Source: Bacteroidota bacterium (GTDB lineage Bacteria > Bacteroidota > Bacteroidia > Bacteroidales > B39-G9). From it: DNA of 8,686 bases. The notes under the pieces are model-generated. The model was given only the letters and a program-made list of their open reading frames with translations. It was not told the DNA's origin and ran no database searches. The translations under genes and the position numbers were made by a program. This document shows positions 1 through 6,840 of the stretch, in pieces; the first letter of the stretch is position 1; every line of letters begins with the position of its first letter. Location of the stretch: assembly GCA_003648455.1 (NCBI GenBank), contig QMPG01000121.1:1-8686 (forward strand). The letters are read 5' to 3'.

Positions 1-128
1 ACAATAAAATCCTGTAAAAAAAAAGAAACAATTCGATTTACATTTCAATCCTGTAAATTTTGTAAATCCTGTCTTAAATGTATCACATCTCAACTTAACA
101 ATAAAATTCTGTTAATCCTGTCTTAAAT
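1..128. repeat. Tandem AATCCTGTN nonamer repeats downstream of cas6
   Basis: The 8-mer AATYCTGT occurs at 8-15, 47-54, 65-72, 105-112 and 114-121. Two blocks are strict 9-bp tandems. Positions 47-73 are three units (AATCCTGTA, AATTTTGTA, AATCCTGTC) and 105-122 are two units (AATTCTGTT, AATCCTGTC). Both blocks end in the same 15-mer AATCCTGTCTTAAAT (65-79 and 114-128). A second shared stretch, ACAATAAAAT(C/T)CTGT-like, opens the window at 1-15 and recurs at 98-112. The cas6 stop codon (TAA, read from 125 to 123) lies inside the last copy. From memory, similar 'AATCCTGT' strings are dispersed in Bacteroidota intergenic regions, but I cannot check this. No protein-coding frame is evident here. 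Any function (transcript end, recombination scar) is unknown. Confidence 0.75.
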
Positions 129-893
129 CACCACCTCACAACACCCAAACCCCATGCTGTTTTTTTCGCCAAAACCGGCATAATACCCAAGTCGCAACAA
201 TTCTTTTGGAGCTTTTATTTTAAATTTATATGAATAACCGCGAATTTTGCTTTCTTCTTTTGTGTTTGCTTTTATTGTTATGAGGCGTGATTTTGGGTTT
301 GATAAAATTTCTAAGTTGAAGTTATTATCGTCAAATACCAATTGTTTTTTATAAAAAACATTATATTTTTCAAATAAATTTTTCAGAAAAAGCTTTTTAT
401 ATATTTCTTCTTTGGGGTGTATGTATTCAGGATATTTAGATTTTTCATTTTTATGGCTGATACAAATAGGAGATAGGCTTTTAAAAATCATTTCGTTGCT
501 AAAAGCCGGTTCTTTCATTGTTTCAATTCTATTTACAATAAAATCAACTTTGCTTTTTTGGTCGGCAATAACAAGATGTTGATTTTTAAAAAGTCCTGTT
601 ACAAAATATTCAATCGATTCTGTGGGTAAAAATGAAATCTGCATCTCAATTTCATGACTTAGAATTAACATTCTGTCGCCGGTAATTTTATAATCAGGTA
701 CTTTTAAGTTTGAGAAAGTAAATAATTTGAATTTTTTTGAGTCGTCAACATATCCGCTGTCGTGTAGCCAACTTGCAAATTCATTATTGGCATTAGAAAT
801 AATTTTGTATATGCACGATGATATTTCGTACTGGTAGTTTAAAGGCAGAACATTTTTATTATTGACTGTAGATAAAATTAATTTAAACCTCAT
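123..893 (-). CDS. cas6: Cas6 CRISPR-RNA endoribonuclease
   Basis: This 256-residue protein is a Cas6-family RNase, which cuts precursor CRISPR RNA inside the repeat to release mature guides for type I and some type III effectors. The C-terminus has the family's glycine-rich loop, GFGEKNSMGFG at 240-250, followed by the last beta strand. The N-terminus (MRFKLILS, then the LNYQYEISSCIYKII helix) resembles archaeal Cas6. By comparison, from memory, with Pyrococcus furiosus Cas6 (Tyr31/His46/Lys52), the triad maps to Tyr29, His44 (in SWLHDSG) and Lys56 (in KLFTF), so it looks catalytically competent. Length is typical. The ATG at 893 is the natural start, with the conserved MRF opening. It lies 42 bp after the WYL gene on the same strand. 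Its stop codon falls inside a dispersed repeat. No other cas gene or array is present in the window, so the subtype cannot be assigned. Confidence 0.93.
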   Translation of the reverse strand: MRFKLILSTVNNKNVLPLNYQYEISSCIYKIISNANNEFASWLHDSGYVDDSKKFKLFTFSNLKVPDYKITGDRMLILSHEIEMQISFLPTESIEYFVTGLFKNQHLVIADQKSKVDFIVNRIETMKEPAFSNEMIFKSLSPICISHKNEKSKYPEYIHPKEEIYKKLFLKNLFEKYNVFYKKQLVFDDNNFNLEILSNPKSRLITIKANTKEESKIRGYSYKFKIKAPKELLRLGYYAGFGEKNSMGFGCCEVVI

Positions 894-909
894 AGTTTTA
901 TTTTTTATT

Positions 910-917
910 CAAAGGTA
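910..917 (-). promoter_or_regulatory. Candidate Bacteroidota -7 box upstream of cas6
   Basis: The minus strand reads TACCTTTG here, an exact match to the Bacteroidota -7 consensus TAnnTTTG, 16 bp upstream of the cas6 ATG in the 42-bp WYL-cas6 spacer. I see no clear TTG at the expected -33 distance, so this is a weak candidate. If real, cas6 would have its own start with a very short leader, in addition to read-through from the WYL gene. Confidence 0.3.
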
Positions 918-935
918 AAAAATCCTTTTGTCATC

Positions 936-1856
936 TCATGTCATTTCTAATTGTTTTTTAATTTTATCAATAATATAATTTTTTAATGCTTGCGGTTTAA
1001 TAATTTCAATTTCGTCAATTAGTCCGAGAGTGAAACGACCTATTCCTTTAAGATTTGCTACTTCAGATTCATAAATGTAAGTGTTATCATCTTTTTTTAT
1101 AATATCATTTTCAGTTAAAGGATATTCTTCAATAAGTAGATTGTATGCACGTAGTGTTAATTGAAGTTTTACAGGAATTTTTTGAAAACTTGTTATGCGA
1201 AAAGCATCAATAAAACCTTTTTTATGTTTATCTTCATTTTTCCAATATTTGTCAGATATTATTACTTTTTGAATTCTTGCAGTCTTAAAAATTTTATTTT
1301 GTTGTGCTTCAATGTCATAACACCATATAGAAATAAAATTACTTGTAAAGCCGAATGGTTCAATAAGTCGGTTTCTTATCTCGCCACTATGTGATGATTT
1401 GTAATTTTTTAAAACTACTTGATTCTTGTTTGATATTGCTGTTGTTATATTATGAATAATTTCAGAGTTTTCTTTTTTTATTATAGGAACAGCAACTCTA
1501 TTAAAATTATATAATGAGTAAAGTTTTTTTGCAAGATTTTGTTTAATTACATTTTCATTTTCAATAGATTGTATTGCCTTACTAAGAATGTATGATTCTT
1601 CTTCTGAAAAATAAAGAAGTTCACTAATTGATTTATTTTCATCATTATTTTTTTCAATGTAATAGTATCTTTTACCATCTGCACCAAGCTTATAATCAAC
1701 AACAAAACCAATATTTTTAAAAGTATCTAAATATCTATAAATCGTTCGTGGTGAGGTATTTACATATTTTGCTAATTCACCAACATTTTTCCCGTATTTA
1801 TTGTTAAGTGTCATTAAAATTTTAATAGCTCGTTCAATTTTGGCTTGATTACTCAT
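936..1856 (-). CDS. WYL-domain HTH transcriptional regulator
   Basis: This is a 306-residue regulator of the HTH-WYL-WCX architecture. Residues about 5-66 form a winged helix-turn-helix of the HTH_11 kind (AKIERAIKILMTL, then VGELAKYVNTSPRTIYRYLDTF as two helices, and a wing ending GKRYYYIE). Residues about 134-203 are the WYL domain, with the RNRLIEPFGF strand, the signature strand and the KIFKTARIQKV segment. Residues about 225-305 are the WCX C-terminal extension. The signature triplet reads W178-C179-Y180 instead of W-Y-L, a diverged version. WYL proteins are transcription factors whose WYL domain binds a nucleotide or nucleic-acid ligand, and they often accompany CRISPR-cas loci and other defence genes. 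The ATG overlaps the xdhB stop by ATGA, predicting translational coupling; cas6 follows 42 bp later. Whether the target is the xdh operon, cas6 or both cannot be read from sequence. Confidence 0.93.
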   Translation of the reverse strand: MSNQAKIERAIKILMTLNNKYGKNVGELAKYVNTSPRTIYRYLDTFKNIGFVVDYKLGADGKRYYYIEKNNDENKSISELLYFSEEESYILSKAIQSIENENVIKQNLAKKLYSLYNFNRVAVPIIKKENSEIIHNITTAISNKNQVVLKNYKSSHSGEIRNRLIEPFGFTSNFISIWCYDIEAQQNKIFKTARIQKVIISDKYWKNEDKHKKGFIDAFRITSFQKIPVKLQLTLRAYNLLIEEYPLTENDIIKKDDNTYIYESEVANLKGIGRFTLGLIDEIEIIKPQALKNYIIDKIKKQLEMT

Positions 1857-4162
1857 GATATTTTATTTTTCAACTCTTCAATTGCCAATAAAATTTTCTC
1901 ATTTGTTGCAGGTAAATTCAGATTAGGTTCAATTGCATGATTGGCAATTGCAGCTATTGCATTTTTAATAGCAAAAAACACCGAGAAAGCAAGCATAAAC
2001 GGTGGTTCACCTACTGCTTTACTTTGTCTTATTGTGTTTGGGTTTGGAGCATCTTCCAATAAATTAACTCTAAAATCTTCAGGTATATCGGTAATGCCGG
2101 GAATTTTGTAAGTGTCTGGCGAATGATTTAATAAATTTCCGTTTTTGTCCCACTTACATTCTTCTATAGTGCACCATCCGGCACCCTGAACAAATCCACC
2201 TTCTATTTGTCCAATATCAATATTTTTATTTATTGATTTTCCTGCATCATGCAAAATATCTGTTCTCAGCATCTTAACATAACCGGTTAGTGTGTCGAGC
2301 AAAATCTCCGAAACCGACATGCCAAAAGCATAATAATGAAATGGACGACCTTTTTGTTTGTCATTATCATAATGAATATTTGGAGTTTTGTAATAACCTG
2401 TTGCACTAAGACTAATGCGGCTTTTGTAGGCAATAGATAAGGCTTTTACAAAGCTTATTTTTCTTTCGGTATTTATTTTATCAAAAATATAATCGTTTTC
2501 AAAAACAATGTTTTCAATTTCTGAAATAGGATGCTCCTTGTTTTTATTAAACTCATTTACAATAACTTGAGCAATTCTTTTTTTCAATTTTTCAGTTGCA
2601 TTTTTGACAGCCATTCCATTCAAATCTGTTCCTGTCGATGCTGCTGTTGCAGATGTGTTTGGTACTTTTGATGTTGTTGTAGCGTTTACTTTAATGTTTT
2701 GAATATTTACTCCTAATTCTAAAGCAGCAATTTGTCTTATTTTGGTGTGCAGTCCTTGTCCCATTTCTGTCCCACCATGGTTTACAAGAACAGTGCCATC
2801 TGTATAAATATTTACCAAAGCACCTGCCTGATTTAAAAATGCAGTGTTAAAAGAGATACCAAATTTAACAGGAGTTATAGCAATACCTTTTTTAAAAAAT
2901 TCATTTTCTTTATTAAATTTATCAATTTCATTTTTTCTTTTTTCGTATTCTGACGATTTTATTAATTTATCCCAAATGCTGTAAAGACGGTTATTTTCAA
3001 CTATCTCGCCATAAGGAGTAATGTTTTTGTCGTCTATTCCGTAAAAATTTTTATATCTTATTTCTGAAGCATCTTTTTTAAGATAATATGCAATTTTATC
3101 AACAGCAGCTTCAATTCCGATCATACCTTGAGGCCCGCCAAACCCACGAAAAGCAGTATTCGAGGCAATATTTGTTTTCCATGGTGTAGCACTAATTTTG
3201 GCATTAGGAATGTAATAACTATTCTCCGCATGTGTTAGTGCACGAGCAACAATTGGCATAGTCAAATCATAAGAAGAACCTGCGTTGGTGTGCATGTCAA
3301 CTTCATAAAAATTTATTATTCCGTCGTCGTTAAATCCTATTTTAAATTTTGAAATAAAAGGATGTCTTTTGCCTGTCATTATCTGGTCTTCTTCACGCGA
3401 AAGTCTTAATTTTACAGGTTGTTTTGTCTTTTGACTTAATAGTGCTGCATAGATAGCTATTATATTTGCTTGAGATTCTTTACCGCCAAAAGCTCCGCCC
3501 ATTCTTCTTGTTTCTACTTCAACATCCATTTTTTTTATGCCGAGTGCTTCAGCAACAAGAGCTTGTGTTTCTGAAGGATGCTGGGTTGAGCTATATACTT
3601 TCATATCGTCGCCTTCACCCGGAACGGCAACACTTATCTGTGTTTCTAAATACCATTGTTCCTGAGCACCATTTCTCATTTCGCCTTCAATAATATGTTG
3701 ACTTTCTTTTTTTGCTTTTTCAACATCGCCACACTCCATTGTTTGAGTCGGATGAAGTTTTGTTCCTTTAGCCATTGCTTGTTCAATGGTAACTATTGGT
3801 TCAAGAGGTTCATATTCAATTTTAATCAACTTTTCGGCTTCAATTGCGATCTCTTTACTTTCGGCAGCTATTAAAAATATTCCTTGTCCGATAAAGGTAA
3901 CTTCATCTTCGGCAAGAATCAATTCATCTTGAACAATGGCACCTGTAATATTTCCTGCAGGTAAATCTTTATATGATAAAATAGCATGAATGCCGGATAG
4001 TTCTTTAGCTTTAGTTAAATCAAACGACTTAATTTTGGCATGAGCATAAGCACTGTGAACAATTTTACAAATAAGTAATTGATTGTTTATTAATATATCG
4101 TCAATGTAAATTGCTTCACCTGAAACATGAAACGCACCGCTTTCGTGATAAACCTTTTTCAT
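1853..4162 (-). CDS. xdhB: Xanthine dehydrogenase, molybdopterin-binding large subunit
   Basis: A 769-residue molybdenum subunit of the xanthine oxidase family, close in size to Rhodobacter capsulatus XdhB. (In E. coli naming this subunit is XdhA.) It oxidises hypoxanthine and xanthine to urate at a Mo-pterin centre in the cytoplasm. Domain order is the a/b hammerhead (about 10-120) followed by the two Mo-cofactor domains (about 140-750). Visible motifs are SSTQ with Gln194, MGGAFGGKE at 221-229 with Glu229, AFRGFGGPQG with Arg339, FLNQAGAL at 442-449, GGTEMGQG at 463-470 and KAVGEPPF with the catalytic Glu719. These correspond, from memory, to bovine Gln767, Glu802, Arg880 and Glu1261. The Glu/Arg pair that orients purines is retained, which favours a purine substrate over a generic aldehyde. 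The start opens with KKVYHESGAFHVSGEA, matching the family, and is preceded by an A-rich stretch with no Shine-Dalgarno. The gene ends in an ATGA overlap with the WYL gene. Confidence 0.96.
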   Translation of the reverse strand: MKKVYHESGAFHVSGEAIYIDDILINNQLLICKIVHSAYAHAKIKSFDLTKAKELSGIHAILSYKDLPAGNITGAIVQDELILAEDEVTFIGQGIFLIAAESKEIAIEAEKLIKIEYEPLEPIVTIEQAMAKGTKLHPTQTMECGDVEKAKKESQHIIEGEMRNGAQEQWYLETQISVAVPGEGDDMKVYSSTQHPSETQALVAEALGIKKMDVEVETRRMGGAFGGKESQANIIAIYAALLSQKTKQPVKLRLSREEDQIMTGKRHPFISKFKIGFNDDGIINFYEVDMHTNAGSSYDLTMPIVARALTHAENSYYIPNAKISATPWKTNIASNTAFRGFGGPQGMIGIEAAVDKIAYYLKKDASEIRYKNFYGIDDKNITPYGEIVENNRLYSIWDKLIKSSEYEKRKNEIDKFNKENEFFKKGIAITPVKFGISFNTAFLNQAGALVNIYTDGTVLVNHGGTEMGQGLHTKIRQIAALELGVNIQNIKVNATTTSKVPNTSATAASTGTDLNGMAVKNATEKLKKRIAQVIVNEFNKNKEHPISEIENIVFENDYIFDKINTERKISFVKALSIAYKSRISLSATGYYKTPNIHYDNDKQKGRPFHYYAFGMSVSEILLDTLTGYVKMLRTDILHDAGKSINKNIDIGQIEGGFVQGAGWCTIEECKWDKNGNLLNHSPDTYKIPGITDIPEDFRVNLLEDAPNPNTIRQSKAVGEPPFMLAFSVFFAIKNAIAAIANHAIEPNLNLPATNEKILLAIEELKNKIS

Positions 4163-4241
4163 TTCGTTTTTTTATGTATTTTTATTTTTTTTCTGTTGCT
4201 CTTACTAATTCTCAATTTTTAATCCCCAAATGTTCTATATT

Positions 4242-4262
4242 TTAGAGAAACCTGGCAGGTTT
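4242..4262. repeat. AAACCTG-G-CAGGTTT palindrome, copy 1
   Basis: The 21-mer beginning TTAGAG ends in a near-perfect palindrome (4248-4262) with 7-bp arms AAACCTG/CAGGTTT around one central G. It matches the copy at 4307-4327 except for the central base, G here and C there. It lies in the 196-bp xdhA-xdhB spacer, downstream of the promoter-like sequence in the direction of xdhB transcription. It could be a dispersed Bacteroidota intergenic repeat or a dyad operator. Confidence 0.8.
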
Positions 4263-4273
4263 GTTTTATTACT

Positions 4274-4302
4274 ATAATAAAGTTTTTTTATCTTCTTGTC
4301 AA
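4274..4302 (-). promoter_or_regulatory. Promoter-like TTGACA-17-TATTAT upstream of xdhB
   Basis: On the minus strand, TTGACA (4302-4297) is followed after exactly 17 bp by TATTAT (4279-4274), a good match to the classical sigma-70 pattern, 111 bp upstream of the xdhB ATG. It sits between the two palindromic repeats. Primary sigma factors in Bacteroidota usually prefer a TTG/TAnnTTTG pattern, and this spacer is AT-rich, so chance is a real possibility. If active, it would let xdhB, the WYL gene and cas6 be transcribed independently of xdhC and xdhA. Confidence 0.3.
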
Positions 4303-4306
4303 TTAA

Positions 4307-4327
4307 TTAGAGAAACCTGCCAGGTTT
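4307..4327. repeat. AAACCTG-C-CAGGTTT palindrome, copy 2
   Basis: This is the second copy of the TTAGAG-led 21-mer, in direct orientation and 65 bp from copy 1, with palindromic core 4313-4327. It differs from copy 1 at one base, the centre of the dyad. It is followed on the plus strand by an AATTCGTAATTCCTAATT-like run (4331-4355) that itself contains short direct repeats. As RNA, the core could form a 7-bp hairpin but lacks a following T-run, so an intrinsic terminator for xdhA is not supported. Confidence 0.8.
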
Positions 4328-4358
4328 ATTTAATTCGTAATTCCTAATTCCTAATTAT

Positions 4359-5801
4359 CTATGTCGTTTCAGAATAAAATTTCAAAAGTAAATTTCGAGC
4401 CATCAATTTTCTTCCATCATCACTCGAACGAGCATCTGAAAGAGGTGAGAAATCGTCAAAAATGATAGGCATTGCTTGCTCAATAATTTTTCGTCCCCAT
4501 TTTTTGCCAATTAAGAAATTTTCAGTTTTCTCAGCTCGTTTAGTTGTTGCTGCCATACCACCATAAAACAGTTTTATGTCTTTTACAGTTGAGTTTTCAT
4601 CTAAATTAAGACTAAAACCTGCGCTTACTGTTGAAATATCTAAAGTTTTACGTTTTGATATTTTGTATGATTTAATTATTGTGTCTTTTCCAATTTTTGG
4701 TATCTCAACAGATTTTATAAGCTCATGTTTTTCCATTTTTGTTGTATGATAAGCTGTAATAAAATTTCGCAATTTGATTTTCCTTTCTTTATCTGTGCTT
4801 ATCAATATTATGCTTGCATCTAAAGCCATTAAAATGGGAAGTGTGTCGCCAATTGGTGAAGCTGACCCAATATTTCCGCCAAGAGTACCTTTATTTCTAA
4901 TTTGTTTTGAGCCAAAGACAGATAATAATGACGATAATTCATGAAAATTATTTTCACAGGCTTTTTTTACATCTTCTAAATTTAAACCTGCACCAATCTC
5001 AATAGAATTATCATTAATTTTAATATGCTTTAATTCATTAATTTCTGAGATATCAATAATTTCGGGAAGTAATTCATGTTTTTTAGTAACGCGCAAAGCA
5101 ACATCTGTTCCGCCATTAAGAATAATTGCATCAGGATATTGAGCCTTTAATTTTAGTGCTTTTTCTATCGTAAAAGGAACAAAATATTTTTGTTTTTTAT
5201 TAACTATCGAAATAGTGTCTTGCTTGTTAATTGTTTCAAGAAGTGATATAATGTCATTCTCTTTTTTTGTAAATTTATCAACACCGTCGTTAGCACATGC
5301 TTGAGATGCCGCATCAATAATTGGACGATATCCTGTACAGCGACATAAATTTCCTGTTAAAGCATTATCAATTTCATTTTTGGTGGGGTTGTTAATATTT
5401 TTATATAATGCAAAAAGCGACATTACAACTCCGGGTGTACAATAACCACATTGGCTTGCATCATTTGTTACCATTGCTGTTTGAACAGGATGAAGAGTGT
5501 TTGAGTTTCCAAGATTTTCAACAGTAATTAGTTGTTTACCATGTAGTTGTGGTAGGAAAATTATGCAAGAGTTAACAGCTTTGTAAGAAAGTTGTTTGTA
5601 ATTGTTCAATTGTGCAATAACAACTGTGCATGCACCGCAATCACCTTCAGCACAACCTTCTTTTACTCCTTTGTGATTTGGTAAGTTCCGTAAATATTCT
5701 AAAACTGTTGTTGTAGGTGTGTATTGATTATTGTTTTGAAAATCAATATTTACAATCTTATCATCTAAAACAAAAGATATTGTTGAATTATTATTTGTCA
5801 T
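4359..5801 (-). CDS. xdhA: Xanthine dehydrogenase, [2Fe-2S]/FAD small subunit
   Basis: A 480-residue subunit that carries electrons from the Mo centre through two [2Fe-2S] clusters to FAD and then to NAD+ or another acceptor. Residues about 8-95 are a plant-ferredoxin domain with Cys50, Cys55, Cys58 and Cys79 (GCAEGDCGACTVV). Residues about 100-165 are the helical [2Fe-2S] domain with Cys118, Cys121, Cys153 and Cys155 (QCGYCTPG and NLCRCTGYRP). Residues about 205-370 form the FAD-binding domain, with ILNGGTDVAL at 227-236 and TLGGNIGSASPIGD at 306-319. The remainder is the CO-dehydrogenase flavoprotein C-terminal domain. All eight cluster cysteines are present. The fused FeS+FAD layout and length match Rhodobacter XdhA rather than three-subunit enzymes. 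It lies 33 bp after xdhC and 196 bp before xdhB. Confidence 0.96.
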   Translation of the reverse strand: MTNNNSTISFVLDDKIVNIDFQNNNQYTPTTTVLEYLRNLPNHKGVKEGCAEGDCGACTVVIAQLNNYKQLSYKAVNSCIIFLPQLHGKQLITVENLGNSNTLHPVQTAMVTNDASQCGYCTPGVVMSLFALYKNINNPTKNEIDNALTGNLCRCTGYRPIIDAASQACANDGVDKFTKKENDIISLLETINKQDTISIVNKKQKYFVPFTIEKALKLKAQYPDAIILNGGTDVALRVTKKHELLPEIIDISEINELKHIKINDNSIEIGAGLNLEDVKKACENNFHELSSLLSVFGSKQIRNKGTLGGNIGSASPIGDTLPILMALDASIILISTDKERKIKLRNFITAYHTTKMEKHELIKSVEIPKIGKDTIIKSYKISKRKTLDISTVSAGFSLNLDENSTVKDIKLFYGGMAATTKRAEKTENFLIGKKWGRKIIEQAMPIIFDDFSPLSDARSSDDGRKLMARNLLLKFYSETT

Positions 5802-5834
5802 GTTTTTAATTTTTTATAATCTTCAAAATAATTG

Positions 5835-6599
5835 TTAATTTAGTTTTGAACGGACATCAATTAATTTTGCTAAAATTGAAACAGCAATTTCTTCAGGTGT
5901 GTTACATTTAATATCAATACCCATTGGCCAATTAATGTTAGACATTTGTTCTTCTGTTAATAGGTTTTCAGAAAGAAATATTTTTTTTGCAGTTGCAATT
6001 TTTGCTTTACTGCCAATCATACCAAGAAAAGCATGTGGTTGTTTTGCACAGTATGCAATAATATCGCGGTCGAAGCTGTGTTCTCTCATTATGCTGGTAA
6101 TATAAGTATTATTGTCGAAAAAAAGTTCTTCAAAAGCGTCATTGTATTTTTTTTGAATAATTTGAAATCCGGATGTATCAAAACCATCAAAAATTTCTTG
6201 TCTGTCGTCAATAAGAGTTACTGAAAAATTAACTTCTTTGGCAAATTTAGCCAATGTTTTTCCAATATGACCGGCACCAAAAATTATTAATTTGGAAGTT
6301 CCTGTTATTGGCTCAATAAAAATTTCATTAGTACCACCGCATCCCATTCCTTCTTTTTGAGTAAGAACATATTTAAAAATTTGTGGTGTCTTGTTTTTTA
6401 TTATTTCAATTGCATTGTTTATAACCTTTTTTTCTAAACTGCCACCACCAACAGTACCAAAAATTGAACCATCTTCATATACAATCATTTTTGTTCCGGT
6501 TTTTCTTGGAGTTGAACCGCTTGTGTTTATTATTGTGCACAAAGCTGCTGATTTATTGGACTTTTCTATTTCTGAGATTCTGTTATATATACTTTTCAT
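5835..6599 (-). CDS. xdhC: XdhC/CoxI-family molybdenum-cofactor maturation protein
   Basis: A 254-residue XdhC-family protein. XdhC of Rhodobacter binds the molybdenum cofactor, promotes its sulfuration and delivers it to the large subunit; it is not part of the final enzyme. The N-terminal XdhC/CoxI domain (about 1-95) has the typical ALCTIINTSGSTPRKTGTKM segment, the GTVGGGSLE turn (48-56) and GMGCGG with Cys87 (84-89). The C-terminal Rossmann domain (about 103-250) has IFGAGHIG (106-113), LIDDR (129-133), LGMIGSKAK (192-200) and the closing MGIDIKCNTPEEIAVSI segment. It is the first gene of the operon, ahead of xdhA, whereas xdhC often follows the structural genes. The ATG at 6599 begins a normal-length protein and is preceded by an AT-rich leader without Shine-Dalgarno. 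Confidence in family is high; partner assignment comes from context. Confidence 0.94.
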   Translation of the reverse strand: MKSIYNRISEIEKSNKSAALCTIINTSGSTPRKTGTKMIVYEDGSIFGTVGGGSLEKKVINNAIEIIKNKTPQIFKYVLTQKEGMGCGGTNEIFIEPITGTSKLIIFGAGHIGKTLAKFAKEVNFSVTLIDDRQEIFDGFDTSGFQIIQKKYNDAFEELFFDNNTYITSIMREHSFDRDIIAYCAKQPHAFLGMIGSKAKIATAKKIFLSENLLTEEQMSNINWPMGIDIKCNTPEEIAVSILAKLIDVRSKLN

Positions 6600-6840
6600 T
6601 TAGAATATGAATTTGTAAAACACAATAAAAACTTTAAAGTTATAAAATATTATTTTTTTTTAAAAGGTTTAACAATTTAGATTTTAAAAATTATTAATAT
6701 ATTTTTGTCAAAAGAAATTGAAAAGCAATTTTTTTATAATTGGGTTTTGAAAAAAATGATTTGAAATAAATTTTATGTTGTTCGCTGAATTTGAGATATG
6801 GATTCAACTTTCAACTTTATAAACTTTTTACATTAATCCT
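6600..6840. promoter_or_regulatory. Divergent intergenic region (xdhC / transporter)
   Basis: This 241-bp, very AT-rich gap separates the minus-strand xdh run from the plus-strand transporter and must hold the start signals for both. I see no textbook promoter. Weak candidates are a TTGACA on the minus strand (6709-6704) toward xdhC without a convincing -10, and a TTG at 6791-6793 with TATAAACTTT at 6818-6827 toward the transporter, with longer than ideal spacing. A 10-bp stem with one G-T wobble, AAAGAAATTG (6711-6720) with CAATTTTTTT (6726-6735) around AAAAG, is the only obvious dyad; being all A/T in its outer part, it may be chance. Confidence 0.4.

Noticed and set aside
1..128. Possible degenerate CRISPR array next to cas6
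   Set aside because: The shared units are 9-bp tandems and a 15-mer with uneven spacing (49 and 97 bp). There is no 28-37 bp repeat with regular unique spacers.
1161..1394. Plus-strand open frame antisense to the WYL gene
   Set aside because: It lies wholly inside a well-supported gene on the other strand and shows no recognisable domain; it is a by-product of AT-rich composition.
3466..3874. Plus-strand open frames antisense to xdhB
   Set aside because: Phe/Leu/Cys-rich translations opposite conserved molybdopterin-domain sequence, with no family resemblance.
1853..5801. Aldehyde oxidase or CO dehydrogenase instead of xanthine dehydrogenase
   Set aside because: The fused FeS+FAD small subunit, the retained Glu/Arg purine pair and the FLNQAGAL segment all favour xanthine dehydrogenase.
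5899..6603. Plus-strand open frames antisense to xdhC
   Set aside because: They overlap conserved XdhC motifs on the other strand and resemble no known family; apparent hydrophobicity comes from the complementary codon bias.
6711..6735. Stem followed by T-run in the divergent region as a terminator
   Set aside because: No plus-strand gene lies upstream to terminate, and the stem is mostly A/T pairs, which are frequent by chance here.
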